Source: Pelobacter seleniigenes DSM 18267 (GTDB lineage Bacteria > Desulfobacterota > Desulfuromonadia > Desulfuromonadales > Geopsychrobacteraceae). From it: a stretch of 64,000 nt of DNA. A program made the position numbers and the translations under genes. The notes under the pieces are model-generated. The model searched no databases. It was not told where the DNA came from and worked only from the letters and a program-made list of their open reading frames with translations. Of this stretch, positions 19,237 to 28,989 are shown one piece after another (within the stretch, counting starts at the first letter, position 1; each line of letters begins with the position of its first letter). The stretch is taken from positions 1,066,501-1,130,500 of the forward strand of contig NZ_JOMG01000002.1 in NCBI RefSeq assembly GCF_000711225.1. The letters are read 5' to 3'.

Positions 19237-20466
19237 CTAGCTGGTTCTCTTTGCCTTGTTCGTTACAGCCTCTGCAGGCCGATAGACAGCATACGTGTTG
19301 CGCCCTTTATTTTTCGCCTCATACAGCGCCGTATCAGCATTCTTCAGCAAGGTTTCCGAGTCCTGACCATGCTTGGGGAAGACAGCCACGCCGATGCTCA
19401 AGGAGACGGAGACCGGCCCGGTCCTGGATAGATAAGGGGTCTCGAAAATCCGGCTGATGGTCTGCGCCACCACTTTGGCCTCTTCTGCACTGCTTAAATC
19501 ACTTGCCAACAGGACGAATTCGTCACCGCCGATCCTGGCCAGGGTGTCGCTTTTGCGAATATGCTGCCTGATCTGCTCGGCAATATATTGCAGCAATTCA
19601 TCCCCCTGCTGATGCCCAAGGGTATCGTTAATCGTCTTAAAATTGTCAACATCGATATACAGCAGGGTCAGCATCAGCTTGTGCCGTTTGGCCCGATTCA
19701 GCGCCTGGTCAATCCGGTCGGTGAGCAACCGCCGGTTTGGCAGCCCGGTCAGGGTATCGGTATAGGCCATGAGGATGATTTCCCGCTCGGCAGCCTGCTG
19801 TTTCTGGATCGCCTGCCTCATTCTGAAGGCGACAACAATGAAAAGGATCAAAAAACCCAGATTGGTCAACAGAAACACCCGCAGTGAGGACGCGGAAACA
19901 GCATCAATCTGTTTTTTCTGTCCGGTGACATCAAAATAAAACTCGAAAGCTCCGCAGAAAGATCCGTCGAGCATGACCGGAACATAAACTTCCGCAACAT
20001 CAATGGACAGCTCATCCCCTTCCAGCGAGCGCTGTTTTTTATTGACCAGCTTGGTCAGGGGATGGCCGGCACCGACCACATCGCGAAAATAACTGTTCTT
20101 ATTGACGGTGCCAAGATCCTCCTGACGGGTGGAAAAGATGATCTGTCCGGTCGGGCTGTAGACTTTGGCCCTGATCATTCCATACTGGGAGACAAAGGTG
20201 CGCAGCGATTTTTCCTGCGCAGGGGACAATTGTTCCGTAAAGGTTTCCGAATTGAATCCCAAAAACTCCGTCACGATATGGCGTGCGGCATTGAGTGCAC
20301 CCTGTTCAACCCCCTGTTGCATGAATCTGACCATGGCCGGGTAAGAAACCATGGCATTATAAACAGGCAGGGCACTGCTCAGCAGGACAGCCAGAAGCAG
20401 AGTAATTATCAAAATTCGATAATTCCCCTTGCTCTTTTTCTGCACTGGCAGGTTGTTTTCTTCCAT
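19237..20466 (-). CDS. membrane diguanylate cyclase
   Basis: A 409-residue protein. It has a first membrane helix (RILIITLLLAVLLSSALPVYN), a periplasmic sensor of about 150 residues with no family I recognise, a second helix (LTNLGFLILFIVVAF), and a GGDEF domain with intact GGDEF and an RKSD inhibitory site five residues before it. It should make cyclic di-GMP under product inhibition. I chose the ATG at 20466; the upstream TTG at 20487 is less likely. It converges on the MASE3 gene, so the two are not one transcript. Confidence 0.92.
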   Translation of the reverse strand: MEENNLPVQKKSKGNYRILIITLLLAVLLSSALPVYNAMVSYPAMVRFMQQGVEQGALNAARHIVTEFLGFNSETFTEQLSPAQEKSLRTFVSQYGMIRAKVYSPTGQIIFSTRQEDLGTVNKNSYFRDVVGAGHPLTKLVNKKQRSLEGDELSIDVAEVYVPVMLDGSFCGAFEFYFDVTGQKKQIDAVSASSLRVFLLTNLGFLILFIVVAFRMRQAIQKQQAAEREIILMAYTDTLTGLPNRRLLTDRIDQALNRAKRHKLMLTLLYIDVDNFKTINDTLGHQQGDELLQYIAEQIRQHIRKSDTLARIGGDEFVLLASDLSSAEEAKVVAQTISRIFETPYLSRTGPVSVSLSIGVAVFPKHGQDSETLLKNADTALYEAKNKGRNTYAVYRPAEAVTNKAKRTS

Positions 20467-20708
20467 GAGCACCGCCCCGTTCTCCAAAAAATTAATTTAG
20501 ACCAAGATTATCCCAAGGCCCCATTCAAGGCAAAGGAAAATTATGCCATCCTGGCCTTATTTCAGCCCTTTGTCGGCCTGAAGAGCGGAAGTATTAAAAA
20601 ATCTCCTGCGTTATCCGCCCTTTTCAAAACAGCTTCTTCAAAAGACCTCAGAAAGACCTTATGCTAAACTTTCGAATGTTTAGGGAGGAGCCGCGAATAG
20701 CGCTCGTT

Positions 20709-20863
20709 TAAGCAACTTTGCAGTAAACTCGGGACTGTCCCCAGGGTCATCAGGGGCTGTCCCAAGAGTTTGCGAGCCATGAAACTGTCGCGGTTAGCAC
20801 CGCAAAGCCCTGGGACAGCCCCCGTGCGGGGACAGTCCCGGTTTTGCTGCCATCTCCTCTTAA
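20709..20863 (+). repeat. 155-bp REP-like palindromic element, copy 1
   Basis: A 155-bp unit found again, inverted, at 25596-25750 with about seven mismatches. Internally it is itself palindromic: GGGACTGTCCCC near one side pairs with GGGGACAGTCCC near the other, and GGGGCTGTCCCA with TGGGACAGCCCC. This resembles REP/BIME-like elements moved by Y1 (REP-associated) transposases; no such transposase is in the window. It is immediately followed by a 14-bp motif (20865-20878) that also follows copy 2. Confidence 0.85.
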
Positions 20864-20888
20864 ACTAGCGCCATTCGGAGGAGCCACT

Positions 20889-23800
20889 ATGTCGTCACGC
20901 TGGTTGAAAAGATCGCTGGTTGTCGCTGGTGTTATCTTATTGCTGATGCTGTTATCCATGCTGATTGTCCCCTGGCAGGTCAAAAAACAGGGGCAGGCCT
21001 GGATCGCCGAAAATACCAAACGGACTCTGACCCTGGAGAAAGTTTTTTTCAATCCGTTCACCCTGACTCTGGAACTTTCAGGGGCTAAACTGACCGAACC
21101 GAACAGCTCCCAACCGTTCGTTTCTTTTTCCAAGCTGGTGGTGTCAGCCAGCATCCGTTCCCTCCCGGAATTAGCCCTGATCCTTGACCACGTTGAGCTG
21201 GATGATCCTTACGTCAATATCGAGCTACTCGCTCCCGGGCAATTCAACTTCGCGGACTTTCTCCAATCCACAGGCGATACCGCCGAGACCACGCCGCAAA
21301 GCCCCCCCAGTACCTTTCATTTTTCTCTGAACAACATCAGGGTGAAAAACGGCGCCGTTGATTTCAGCGACCTGGCATCGGCCAACCACTCTCACCATCA
21401 AATCCGTCAGCTCTTATTGACGGTTCCGTCCATCGGCAACATCCCCTACATGATGGACGACTTTGTTCAGCCCGAGCTGTCATTGCTGCTCAACGGCTCC
21501 GAGCTAGCCGTTAACGGTCGGATGAAACCATTTCACAATTCCCTTGAAACCAATCTGTTTTTTACGATCCACGCGGTTGATCTGCCTTTTTATGCATCCC
21601 ATTTGCCCGTGACCCTCCCCCTTGAAGTTGCCCAGGGCACCCTTGATTTTCAGCTCGATCTGGCGTACCGGATCTCTCGCAGTGAAGAACCGAAGCTGAT
21701 GCTCGGGGGGGAGTTTGCCGTCAGCGACCTTGATTTGCGCGAACCCGACGGCAAGCCCCTGTTCAGTTTAGGAACCTTGCTGGTCAGCCTCGGCTGGGCG
21801 GATGTTTTCAAGCAGGACTTCAATCTCTCTTCCATAGAACTCTATGAACCGCAGCTGTCCATCAGCCGCAACCCGGCTGGCCAGTGGAATCTGGTGGAAC
21901 TGTTCAGTCCGTCCGCAGACAGTGCAGCGCCCGGCGCAGAACCGCCGCCCAAGACATCGGAGCCTTCCAAGCTCCCTCTGGTGCTGATTGAAAACACCAG
22001 AATCCACGAAGGGCAAATTCATTTTCGGGATGAGAGTGTTGCAACGCCGGTCAATGAAAACCTCCGTCATCTGAATCTGACCCTCGACAACCTGTCCACC
22101 CACCCGGAAGAGCTGGCGGATCTGAACCTGAGCCTTCTCACCGATCGCGAACTAAGTCTTTCCGTGGCCGGGACCCTGGGGATTGCGCCGCTGAGCGCAC
22201 AGCTTGATCTCATTGCCAACGGCCTGCCCCTGCAACCCTACTATCCCTACCTGCAGCCGGTGCTGACCGAAGCGATCCAGGGGCGGGCCAATTTCGCCGG
22301 CCAACTGAGATACACGGCAGATGGCAATGTGCAACTTCTACAAACCCAGCTAACCTTGCGCGACCTACTGATCCCCTTTGGCGGAGAAGACCGCTTCAGC
22401 CTGGCCGAGTTCCACATGAACGGCTCTTCCTTTGATCTGAACCGGCGACAGGTCAATCTGGGCGCTATCGGCCTGGACAAAGGCCGCATCAAAGCGACCC
22501 GTTTGGCTGATGGAACCCTCACCCCGCTGCGGATATTGCGCGCCCCGGAACATGCGGAGCCGGCACCCCCGCCAGCTGCAGCGCAAGAGACTCCGGCGGC
22601 CTCGCCATGGACGGTACAACTCGATAGTCTTGATCTCGCTCATTTCAACATCGAATTCCAGGATCAGGCTCTGGACCGGAAGCCGACCCTGAACCTCACC
22701 GAGTTGCACTTCCACAGCGAAAACATTCATTATCCAGAGGCACAAAAAAGCCCCTTTCAGCTGGCGACCAAGGTTGGCAACAGGGGACACATCAGCGTGG
22801 GGGGAAGTGCCGTCCATACGCCGCTGCAGGTCAAGGCCAATTCACGCATCCAGGGCTTGGCGCTGGCAGATTTCAACAATTTCATCCCCGCTGGCCTCAA
22901 CCTGCGGCTGACCTCCGGGCAACTGAACTCAAATCTGGCCCTGACCCTGACCCAGCAGAACGAGGAACTGCTTGGGAACTTTGCGGGCAACCTCAATGTT
23001 ACCGGCTTCAGCCTGCGCGACCCGTTGAGTGATGGCAAGCTACTGACCTGGGATACGCTTAACCTGGCCGGTATCGACGGGACATTGGCTCCATTTGCCC
23101 TGCATATCAAAGATGTGGCGCTCAGCAATTACCTGGCCAATATCGAAATCACCCCAGACGGACAGGTCAACCTGACCAGTGTCACTGCGGAATCACCAGC
23201 AGGCGCCCCTGCGGCTGCAGACCAGCCTCCCAAACCACAGCCATCCAACAGCTCAGCCGCAACGTCTGCCGGACCAGTGCCGGACATCCGCATTGACGCG
23301 TTGACGCTGCAGGGCGGAACCGTATCCTTTACCGACCGCCATTTACCGAGCACCTTTGCCACCACCATGTATCAGCTGGGCGGCCGGGTCTCCGGCATGT
23401 CTTCCGACCAGCAGATGCAGGCCGATGTCGATCTGCGCGGCCAGCTGGAGAACCATTCCCCGTTGACAGTCAGTGGAAAGATCAACCCGTTAAGCAAAAA
23501 CCTGTTTGCCGATTTGACGATCCGCTTTGAAGATATTGATCTGTCCCCGCTGACTCCCTATTCCGGCACCTATCTCGGCTATGCCATTGCCAAGGGGAAA
23601 CTGTATCTCGATCTGAACTACCATATCGAACACCAGCAGATCAGTGCCGACAACCGGGTGATGATCGATCAATTCACCTTCGGTGACACGGTGCAAAGCA
23701 AGCAGGCAACATCCTTACCCGTCGCCCTGGCCATCAGTCTGCTTAAAGACCGCAACGACGAAATCCATCTGAACATTCCGATCTCGGGCAATTTAAACGA

Positions 23801-24473
23801 CCCCGATTTCAGCCTATTCGGCACTGTTTTCACTGTATTGCGCAACCTGCTGGTCAAAGCCGCGACCTCACCGTTTTCCCTGTTGGCCTCCATGCTGGGC
23901 GGCAATGAGGACTTCAGCAGTATCGAATTCCCCCTGGGGACCGCGATAATCACCGAGGAGCAGAACCGCAAACTGCAGGAACTGGCCGATGTCTTGATCA
24001 ACCGTCCCGGGCTGATTCTTGAGGTCAGCGGTTTTGCCGATAAAGACAAAGATCCGGAAGCCTATCGTAAAAACCACCTCAAACAACTGCTGCTGGACCT
24101 TAAATGGCGGCAGCTGACCGAGCAGGGAACACCTGCAATCCCCAGGGATGAACTCCAGATATCCCCGGAAGAGTATCCGGAACTGTTAAAAACCGTCTAC
24201 CAGGAAGCCGATTTCCCGAGACCGCGCAACATTGTCGGCATGCTCAAGGATCTGCCACCGGAAGAGATGGAAAAGTTGTTACTCGCCAACATTCGCGCCG
24301 ATAATGAAGAGCTCGCGGCACTGGCCCGTCATCGGGCCTTGGCGGTACAGGATGCTCTGATTAAACTTGATGAGGCGCTGAAACCGAGAATATTTTTAAA
24401 GGAAGCAGATATTTTCCAGAGCCCGAAAAGCGGCCCGGCCAGCCGGGTTGAATTCGGCATCAGCACCAAATAA
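20889..24473 (+). CDS. DUF748 / AsmA-like envelope protein
   Basis: A 1194-residue protein anchored by one N-terminal helix (about residues 9-30), with the rest predicted to be periplasmic. It has the repeated beta-rich pattern of AsmA-like and DUF748 proteins (segments such as LRVKNGAVDFSD and RIDALTLQGGTVSFTDRH recur), which form long grooves linked to lipid transport or outer membrane assembly. Two proline/alanine-rich linkers (about 350-375 and 555-575) separate blocks. The C-terminal region (about 1015 on) contains an OmpA-like VSGFADKDKD segment. The ATG at 20889 has GGAGGAG upstream. It is followed 15 bases later by an M23 peptidase gene, which suggests a joint envelope role. Confidence 0.82.
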   Translation: MSSRWLKRSLVVAGVILLLMLLSMLIVPWQVKKQGQAWIAENTKRTLTLEKVFFNPFTLTLELSGAKLTEPNSSQPFVSFSKLVVSASIRSLPELALILDHVELDDPYVNIELLAPGQFNFADFLQSTGDTAETTPQSPPSTFHFSLNNIRVKNGAVDFSDLASANHSHHQIRQLLLTVPSIGNIPYMMDDFVQPELSLLLNGSELAVNGRMKPFHNSLETNLFFTIHAVDLPFYASHLPVTLPLEVAQGTLDFQLDLAYRISRSEEPKLMLGGEFAVSDLDLREPDGKPLFSLGTLLVSLGWADVFKQDFNLSSIELYEPQLSISRNPAGQWNLVELFSPSADSAAPGAEPPPKTSEPSKLPLVLIENTRIHEGQIHFRDESVATPVNENLRHLNLTLDNLSTHPEELADLNLSLLTDRELSLSVAGTLGIAPLSAQLDLIANGLPLQPYYPYLQPVLTEAIQGRANFAGQLRYTADGNVQLLQTQLTLRDLLIPFGGEDRFSLAEFHMNGSSFDLNRRQVNLGAIGLDKGRIKATRLADGTLTPLRILRAPEHAEPAPPPAAAQETPAASPWTVQLDSLDLAHFNIEFQDQALDRKPTLNLTELHFHSENIHYPEAQKSPFQLATKVGNRGHISVGGSAVHTPLQVKANSRIQGLALADFNNFIPAGLNLRLTSGQLNSNLALTLTQQNEELLGNFAGNLNVTGFSLRDPLSDGKLLTWDTLNLAGIDGTLAPFALHIKDVALSNYLANIEITPDGQVNLTSVTAESPAGAPAAADQPPKPQPSNSSAATSAGPVPDIRIDALTLQGGTVSFTDRHLPSTFATTMYQLGGRVSGMSSDQQMQADVDLRGQLENHSPLTVSGKINPLSKNLFADLTIRFEDIDLSPLTPYSGTYLGYAIAKGKLYLDLNYHIEHQQISADNRVMIDQFTFGDTVQSKQATSLPVALAISLLKDRNDEIHLNIPISGNLNDPDFSLFGTVFTVLRNLLVKAATSPFSLLASMLGGNEDFSSIEFPLGTAIITEEQNRKLQELADVLINRPGLILEVSGFADKDKDPEAYRKNHLKQLLLDLKWRQLTEQGTPAIPRDELQISPEEYPELLKTVYQEADFPRPRNIVGMLKDLPPEEMEKLLLANIRADNEELAALARHRALAVQDALIKLDEALKPRIFLKEADIFQSPKSGPASRVEFGISTK

Positions 24474-24488
24474 AGGAGGGACACGCGG

Positions 24489-25349
24489 TTGTTTATTTCA
24501 TTCCAGAAACCAGGCCCGAGCGTGCGGAAGGCCATCACCGCCTTGGCTTGTGCCCTGCTGCTCAGCACGACCATCGTTTCGCCAGCATTTGCCACGGCCC
24601 GGCTGACCGGCCAGGCGACACAAGGCGGGTTGTTGATCGGTCAGGTCAGCCCCGGCAGCCGGCTCTGGCTGGACCAACGACCGCTCCAGGTCACCCGGGA
24701 CGGCAGCTTCATCATCGGCTTCGGTCGCGACGCACAACTGCGACACCAGCTGAAAATTATTACCGGAGATGGCTCTGAACAACACCAGGAAATTTTATTG
24801 ACCTCCAGGCAATACCAGGTTGAGCACGTCGACGGCATCAGTCCACAGCTGATGCACCCCAGCGCGGAAGACCTGCAACGGATCGCCCACGAAAGAGAGC
24901 TGATTGTCACAGCTCGACAACAGACCGGCAGCCAGAGCAATTTTCTGGAGACCTTCCGCTGGCCGGTCACCGGGCGGATCAGCGGGATATACGGCAGTCG
25001 CCGGATTTACAACGGCGAGCCGCGCCGGCCTCACTACGGGGTGGATATTGCCGTTCCGGCAGGAACGCCGGTCCGGGCACCGGCCGGGGGGATCGTTCGC
25101 CTGGCCCATCCGGGCATGTTCTTTTCCGGGCGGACCCTGATCATCGATCACGGGCTGGGACTGTTTTCCAGCTTTCTCCACCTACAGAAAATTCTCGTCA
25201 AGCCGGGTGACCGGATCGAGCAGGGGCAGCCCATCGCCACCGTTGGCGCCAGCGGCCGGGTGACCGGACCGCACCTGGACTGGCGCATCAACTGGTTCGA
25301 ACAGCATCTCGACCCGGCCCTGCTGGTCCCCCCCATGCCCACGAAGTAA
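24489..25349 (+). CDS. M23-family metallopeptidase, LytM type
   Basis: A 286-residue exported protein. It has a signal peptide (about residues 13-33, cleavage after AFA), then an N-terminal beta domain that replaces the usual coiled coil, then the LytM domain. The zinc motif HYGVD is present, as are the catalytic histidine in SFLHL and the GPHLDW motif, in which the usual third zinc ligand (HxH) is aspartate. Members with this HLD form are seen in the family, but activity needs proof. The start is TTG, supported by AAAGGAGGG eight bases upstream. It is coupled to the DUF748 gene. Expected to cut or bind peptidoglycan in the periplasm. Confidence 0.85.
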   Translation: MFISFQKPGPSVRKAITALACALLLSTTIVSPAFATARLTGQATQGGLLIGQVSPGSRLWLDQRPLQVTRDGSFIIGFGRDAQLRHQLKIITGDGSEQHQEILLTSRQYQVEHVDGISPQLMHPSAEDLQRIAHERELIVTARQQTGSQSNFLETFRWPVTGRISGIYGSRRIYNGEPRRPHYGVDIAVPAGTPVRAPAGGIVRLAHPGMFFSGRTLIIDHGLGLFSSFLHLQKILVKPGDRIEQGQPIATVGASGRVTGPHLDWRINWFEQHLDPALLVPPMPTK

Positions 25350-25430
25350 TACCAGCCTGCGGAGCCCCACGCTCAGCAACAGGGTGTTGTTGCGGAGCCG
25401 GTAAGGTCTGGAAAATCGCATGAATGACGC

Positions 25431-25593
25431 TAGTGTCCCGTTCAGTTAATTATTTGTATTAATTTTGAGTCATTTTTGTTGCTGTCAAGGCGTGCCGCCG
25501 CAGGCCTAGCTTAGGCTAAGCCGAGAAGGCAGAACGTAGACAGCGGCAAAAAGGACCGAAATTGGAATAGAGAACTAACCGCACGGGACACTA
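25431..25593. repeat. 163-bp MITE-like palindrome
   Basis: A long imperfect palindrome bounded by TAGTGTCCCG at the left and its complement CGGGACACTA at the right. The arms stay similar for about 60 bases each side, with a short central region around 25500-25520 that is itself palindromic (CCTAGCTTAGGCTAAG). There is no coding capacity. The form is that of a non-autonomous miniature inverted-repeat element. Confidence 0.75.
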
Positions 25594-25595
25594 GA

Positions 25596-25750
25596 TTAAG
25601 AGGAGATGGCAGCAAAACTGGGACTGACCCCGCACGGGGGCTGTCCCAGGTCTTTGCGGTGCTAACCGCTCCAGTTTCATGGCTCGCAAACTCTTGGGAC
25701 AGCCCCCGATGATCCTGGGGACAGTCCCGAGTTTACTGCAAAGTTGCTTA
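25596..25750 (-). repeat. 155-bp REP-like palindromic element, copy 2 (inverted)
   Basis: The inverted partner of 20709-20863, the same length and about 95 percent identical. Together they bracket the DUF748 and M23 genes. Three bases after it comes CTAGCGCCATTCGG (25753-25766), identical and in the same orientation as the motif following copy 1. Confidence 0.85.
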
Positions 25751-25763
25751 CCCTAGCGCCATT

Positions 25764-25823
25764 CGGGGAAATCGCATCTTCCCGACCGGGCTTGGAAAAA
25801 GCCAGGACGACTTTTTCCAACAA
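25764..25823. repeat. 60-bp terminator-like repeat, copy 1
   Basis: This unit recurs at 25912-25971 with two mismatches. Each contains a short GGGAA/TTCCC stem and then a 10-bp stem (TTGGAAAAAG with CTTTTTCCAA). It looks like a duplicated terminator. Confidence 0.8.
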
Positions 25824-25911
25824 CAGCAGGCGTGACATCTCTCCAGCCTGCGGAGCCCAGGGATGGGCGACCCCGCTTGGCAACAGGTTGCTGTTGCAAA
25901 GCGGGTGAGGT

Positions 25912-25971
25912 CGGGGAAATCGCATTTTCCCGACCGGGCTTGGAAAAAGCCAGGACGGCTTTTTCCAACAA
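25912..25971. terminator. 60-bp terminator-like repeat, copy 2, at the end of yitT
   Basis: The second copy ends one base before the yitT stop codon. Its stem is longer (12 bp, TTGGAAAAAGCC with GGCTTTTTCCAA). For minus-strand yitT transcription it would act as a terminator. Confidence 0.7.
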
Positions 25972-25972
25972 T

Positions 25973-26836
25973 TTAATAAAGTTTGCGCCGCGAAAAGGTC
26001 GACCCCAGCACGCTGAAAGTGTTTTCCACAATGAACAGAGCGTGCTCATCCTGGGTAAAAACAATCTCTTCCAACCGCTTGAGCTGAATATTATTGATCA
26101 CCACCATCAATACGGTCCGGTTTTGTTTATGATAAGCGCCGATCGCGGGCAGCATGGTGGTGCCGATCTTCAGCTTGGCCATGACCTCATCGGCAACGTC
26201 CTGTGGCTTGCCGGAAATAATGAATGTCAATTTGCGCTGGTTGAACATGGACAGCACATAATCGACGCTGATTGAGCAGACAAACACCGAAATCATCGAT
26301 GCGATGACCAGGTCATTATCCAAGCTGATGAAACTGATGGAAAACAGCAGGACGTTAAACATGAAATAAATCTTGCCGACGCCGAGGTTGTATTTCTGAT
26401 TGAGGATAATGGCGATAACGTCCAGCCCGCCATTAGACCCCAACGAGCGCAACACCATTCCGGCCCCGGTGCCTAACAGTACGCCAAAAACCAGCGCGGC
26501 ATAGAGCTGATTGCCGATCTGGATCTCAAAGTGAACCAGCTGGTAGAACAGCGAGATCACCCCCATGGCCAACGCGCTGTACCAGAGAAAGCGCCGAGAG
26601 ATGAAAATATAGCCGAGGATAAACAGCGGAATATTCAGGAACAGATAAAAAAGCCCGGGATTGAGCCAGCCGGTGATATAGTAGAGCAGTGAACCGACTC
26701 CGAAGATACCACCAGGGACAAAACCGTGGGGGGTCGAAATACTTTTCAACGCAATCGCCTGAATCAGGGAACCGAGAATGATCAGTCCGCTGTTCCAGAA
26801 AACCGTGTAGGCGAATTTGATTTTTGCTTCAGTCAT
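25973..26836 (-). CDS. YitT family membrane protein
   Basis: A 287-residue protein with the YitT layout: five to six membrane helices in the first 205 residues with the conserved GFVPGGIFGVGSLLYY and LGSNGGLDVIAIILN motifs, followed by a cytoplasmic DUF2179 domain (about 215-285, ending FIVENTFSVLGSTF). The function of the family is not settled; some Gram-positive relatives are linked to amino-acid or stress phenotypes. It stands alone, divergent from uvrB, and ends in a duplicated terminator. Confidence 0.88.
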   Translation of the reverse strand: MTEAKIKFAYTVFWNSGLIILGSLIQAIALKSISTPHGFVPGGIFGVGSLLYYITGWLNPGLFYLFLNIPLFILGYIFISRRFLWYSALAMGVISLFYQLVHFEIQIGNQLYAALVFGVLLGTGAGMVLRSLGSNGGLDVIAIILNQKYNLGVGKIYFMFNVLLFSISFISLDNDLVIASMISVFVCSISVDYVLSMFNQRKLTFIISGKPQDVADEVMAKLKIGTTMLPAIGAYHKQNRTVLMVVINNIQLKRLEEIVFTQDEHALFIVENTFSVLGSTFSRRKLY

Positions 26837-26934
26837 GCCTTATCCTCCTGAAGAGATGATCAGCAGAAAGTGAAACACGTGGACCAGCATTTCCTCAAGA
26901 CATTTTCCAATTTTTTTACGCTGACAGAAAACAC

Positions 26935-28941
26935 ATGGCCCGATTTGAACTGAATTCAGAATATCAGCCGCGCGGCGACCAGCCGCAGGCCATCGATGAG
27001 TTGACTGAAGGCATCCTGCGTAACGACCGGCACCAGGTTCTGCTCGGGGTAACCGGCTCCGGAAAGACCTTCACCATGGCCAACGTGGTCAACCGTCTGC
27101 AACGACCGACCTTGGTCCTGGCCCACAACAAAACCCTGGCGGCCCAGCTTTACGGGGAGTTCAAAGAACTGTTTCCCAACAATGCGGTCGAATACTTCGT
27201 CAGCTATTACGATTATTATCAACCCGAAGCCTACGTCCCCTCGACCGATACCTTTATCGAAAAGGACAGTTCCATCAACGAGGAGATTGACAAGCTACGC
27301 CACAGCGCCACCCGTTCACTGCTGTCTCGGCGGGACGTGCTGATTGTCGCTTCGGTCAGCTGCATTTACGGCCTCGGTTCACCGGAAGCCTATTACGGTA
27401 TGCTCGTCAATCTGCAGACCGGTATGGAGCTGGATCGCAATAAATTCCTCCACAACCTGGTGGAAATTCAGTATGAGCGCAACGATATCGACTTTCACCG
27501 CGGCACTTTCCGGGTTCGTGGCGACAGTGTCGAGGTTTTCCCTGCCTACGAAGAAAAACGCGCTCTGCGGATCGAATTTTTCGGCGACGAGATCGATGCC
27601 ATCAGCGAAATCGACCCGTTGCGCGGCCAGGTTATCGACCGCCTGGAGCGGACCGCGATCTTCCCGGCCAGTCACTACGTGGCCACCAAGCCGACCCTGG
27701 AGCGGGCGATCAAGGAGATCCAGGACGAACTGCAGCAGCGCATCGCCTATTTCCAGGAACGCAACATGCTGCTGGAAGCCCAGCGGATCGAACAGCGCAC
27801 CCTATTCGATATCGAAATGATCGAGGAGATGGGCTACTGTCAGGGGATCGAAAACTATTCGCGCTTTCTGGACGGTCGCCAGCCCGGCGATCCGCCGGCG
27901 ACCTTGCTCTCCTACCTGCCGGATGACGCATTGATGTTCATCGATGAAAGTCATGTCAGCGTCAGCCAGGTCGGCGCCATGTACCGCGGCGACCGTTCGC
28001 GCAAGGAAACCCTGGTCAATTTCGGCTTCCGCCTGCCTTCCGCCCTGGATAACCGGCCGTTGATGTTTGAAGAATTTGTCGAACGCCAACCGCAGACGGT
28101 CTATGTCTCGGCAACCCCGGCCGATTACGAGTTGGAAAAAGCTGACGGGGTCTTTGTCGAACAGGTGATCCGGCCGACCGGGCTGGTCGATCCGCCCATC
28201 GAAATCCGTCCGGCCACCGAGCAGGTCGATGATCTGATCGATGAAATCCGCATAACGATTGAAAAGAAATCCCGGGTCCTGGTGACGACCCTGACCAAAC
28301 GGATGGCCGAGGATCTGACCGGTTATCTGCAGGAGCTTGATATCCGCGTCAACTACCTGCATTCAGACATCGACACAGTCGAACGGATGCAGATTATCCG
28401 CGGTTTGCGAGAGGGGGAATTTGACGTCCTGGTCGGCATCAACCTGCTGCGGGAAGGCCTCGACATCCCCGAAGTCTCTCTGGTCGCAATCCTTGATGCC
28501 GACAAGGAAGGGTTTCTGCGCAGTGAACGTTCCCTGATTCAGACCTGCGGCCGTGCCGCGCGTAACGTCGACGGGCGGGTCATCATGTACGGTGACAAGA
28601 TCACCCGGTCCATGCAGGCCTGCCTTGATGAAACGGCTCGCCGCCGGGAAAAACAGCTGGCCTATAACGAGGAGAATGGGATCACTCCGCAGTCGATCAA
28701 AAAATCGCTGCGCTCCATTCTGGATGACCTGTCCAGCAAGGATTATGTCGACCTGCCCATGGTTGCCGAAGGGCAGGCGGAATACCTCCATCCTGATGAG
28801 TTAAAGAAACAGATCGCCACCGTTAAAGAGCAGATGCTTGAAGCAGCCGCCGATCTCGACTTTGAACGGGCAGCCGAACTGCGCGACCAGATGCTGGTGC
28901 TGGAAAAGAGAGAGCTGCTGCTTCGGGAAACCACCTCCTGA
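26935..28941 (+). CDS. uvrB: excinuclease ABC subunit B
   Basis: UvrB, the damage-verifying helicase-like subunit of nucleotide excision repair, 668 residues, normal length. Walker A is [10 protein letters not shown] near residue 40, the flexible beta-hairpin region with [12 protein letters not shown] is present, DESHVS is motif II, and QTCGRAARN is motif VI. The C-terminal UVR motif ([21 protein letters not shown]) binds UvrC. The ATG at 26935 has only a weak ribosome binding site. It stands alone, as uvrB often does. I see no LexA box. Confidence 0.96.
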   Translation: MARFELNSEYQPRGDQPQAIDELTEGILRNDRHQVLLGVTGSGKTFTMANVVNRLQRPTLVLAHNKTLAAQLYGEFKELFPNNAVEYFVSYYDYYQPEAYVPSTDTFIEKDSSINEEIDKLRHSATRSLLSRRDVLIVASVSCIYGLGSPEAYYGMLVNLQTGMELDRNKFLHNLVEIQYERNDIDFHRGTFRVRGDSVEVFPAYEEKRALRIEFFGDEIDAISEIDPLRGQVIDRLERTAIFPASHYVATKPTLERAIKEIQDELQQRIAYFQERNMLLEAQRIEQRTLFDIEMIEEMGYCQGIENYSRFLDGRQPGDPPATLLSYLPDDALMFIDESHVSVSQVGAMYRGDRSRKETLVNFGFRLPSALDNRPLMFEEFVERQPQTVYVSATPADYELEKADGVFVEQVIRPTGLVDPPIEIRPATEQVDDLIDEIRITIEKKSRVLVTTLTKRMAEDLTGYLQELDIRVNYLHSDIDTVERMQIIRGLREGEFDVLVGINLLREGLDIPEVSLVAILDADKEGFLRSERSLIQTCGRAARNVDGRVIMYGDKITRSMQACLDETARRREKQLAYNEENGITPQSIKKSLRSILDDLSSKDYVDLPMVAEGQAEYLHPDELKKQIATVKEQMLEAAADLDFERAAELRDQMLVLEKRELLLRETTS

Positions 28942-28989
28942 GCTGTACCTTCGTGACCGTCGCCAAACCAGTGCCGGCCGGTCAGCAAC

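Larger units (their letters stand above)
25350..25972. other. 620-base repeat-rich intergenic region
   Basis: No gene. It holds a degenerate copy of a GC-rich repeat (25354-25425, alike to 25846-25925), a MITE-like palindrome, the second 155-bp element and two 60-bp terminator-like repeats, each listed separately. Nearly every base is accounted for by one of these repeats. Confidence 0.8.
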
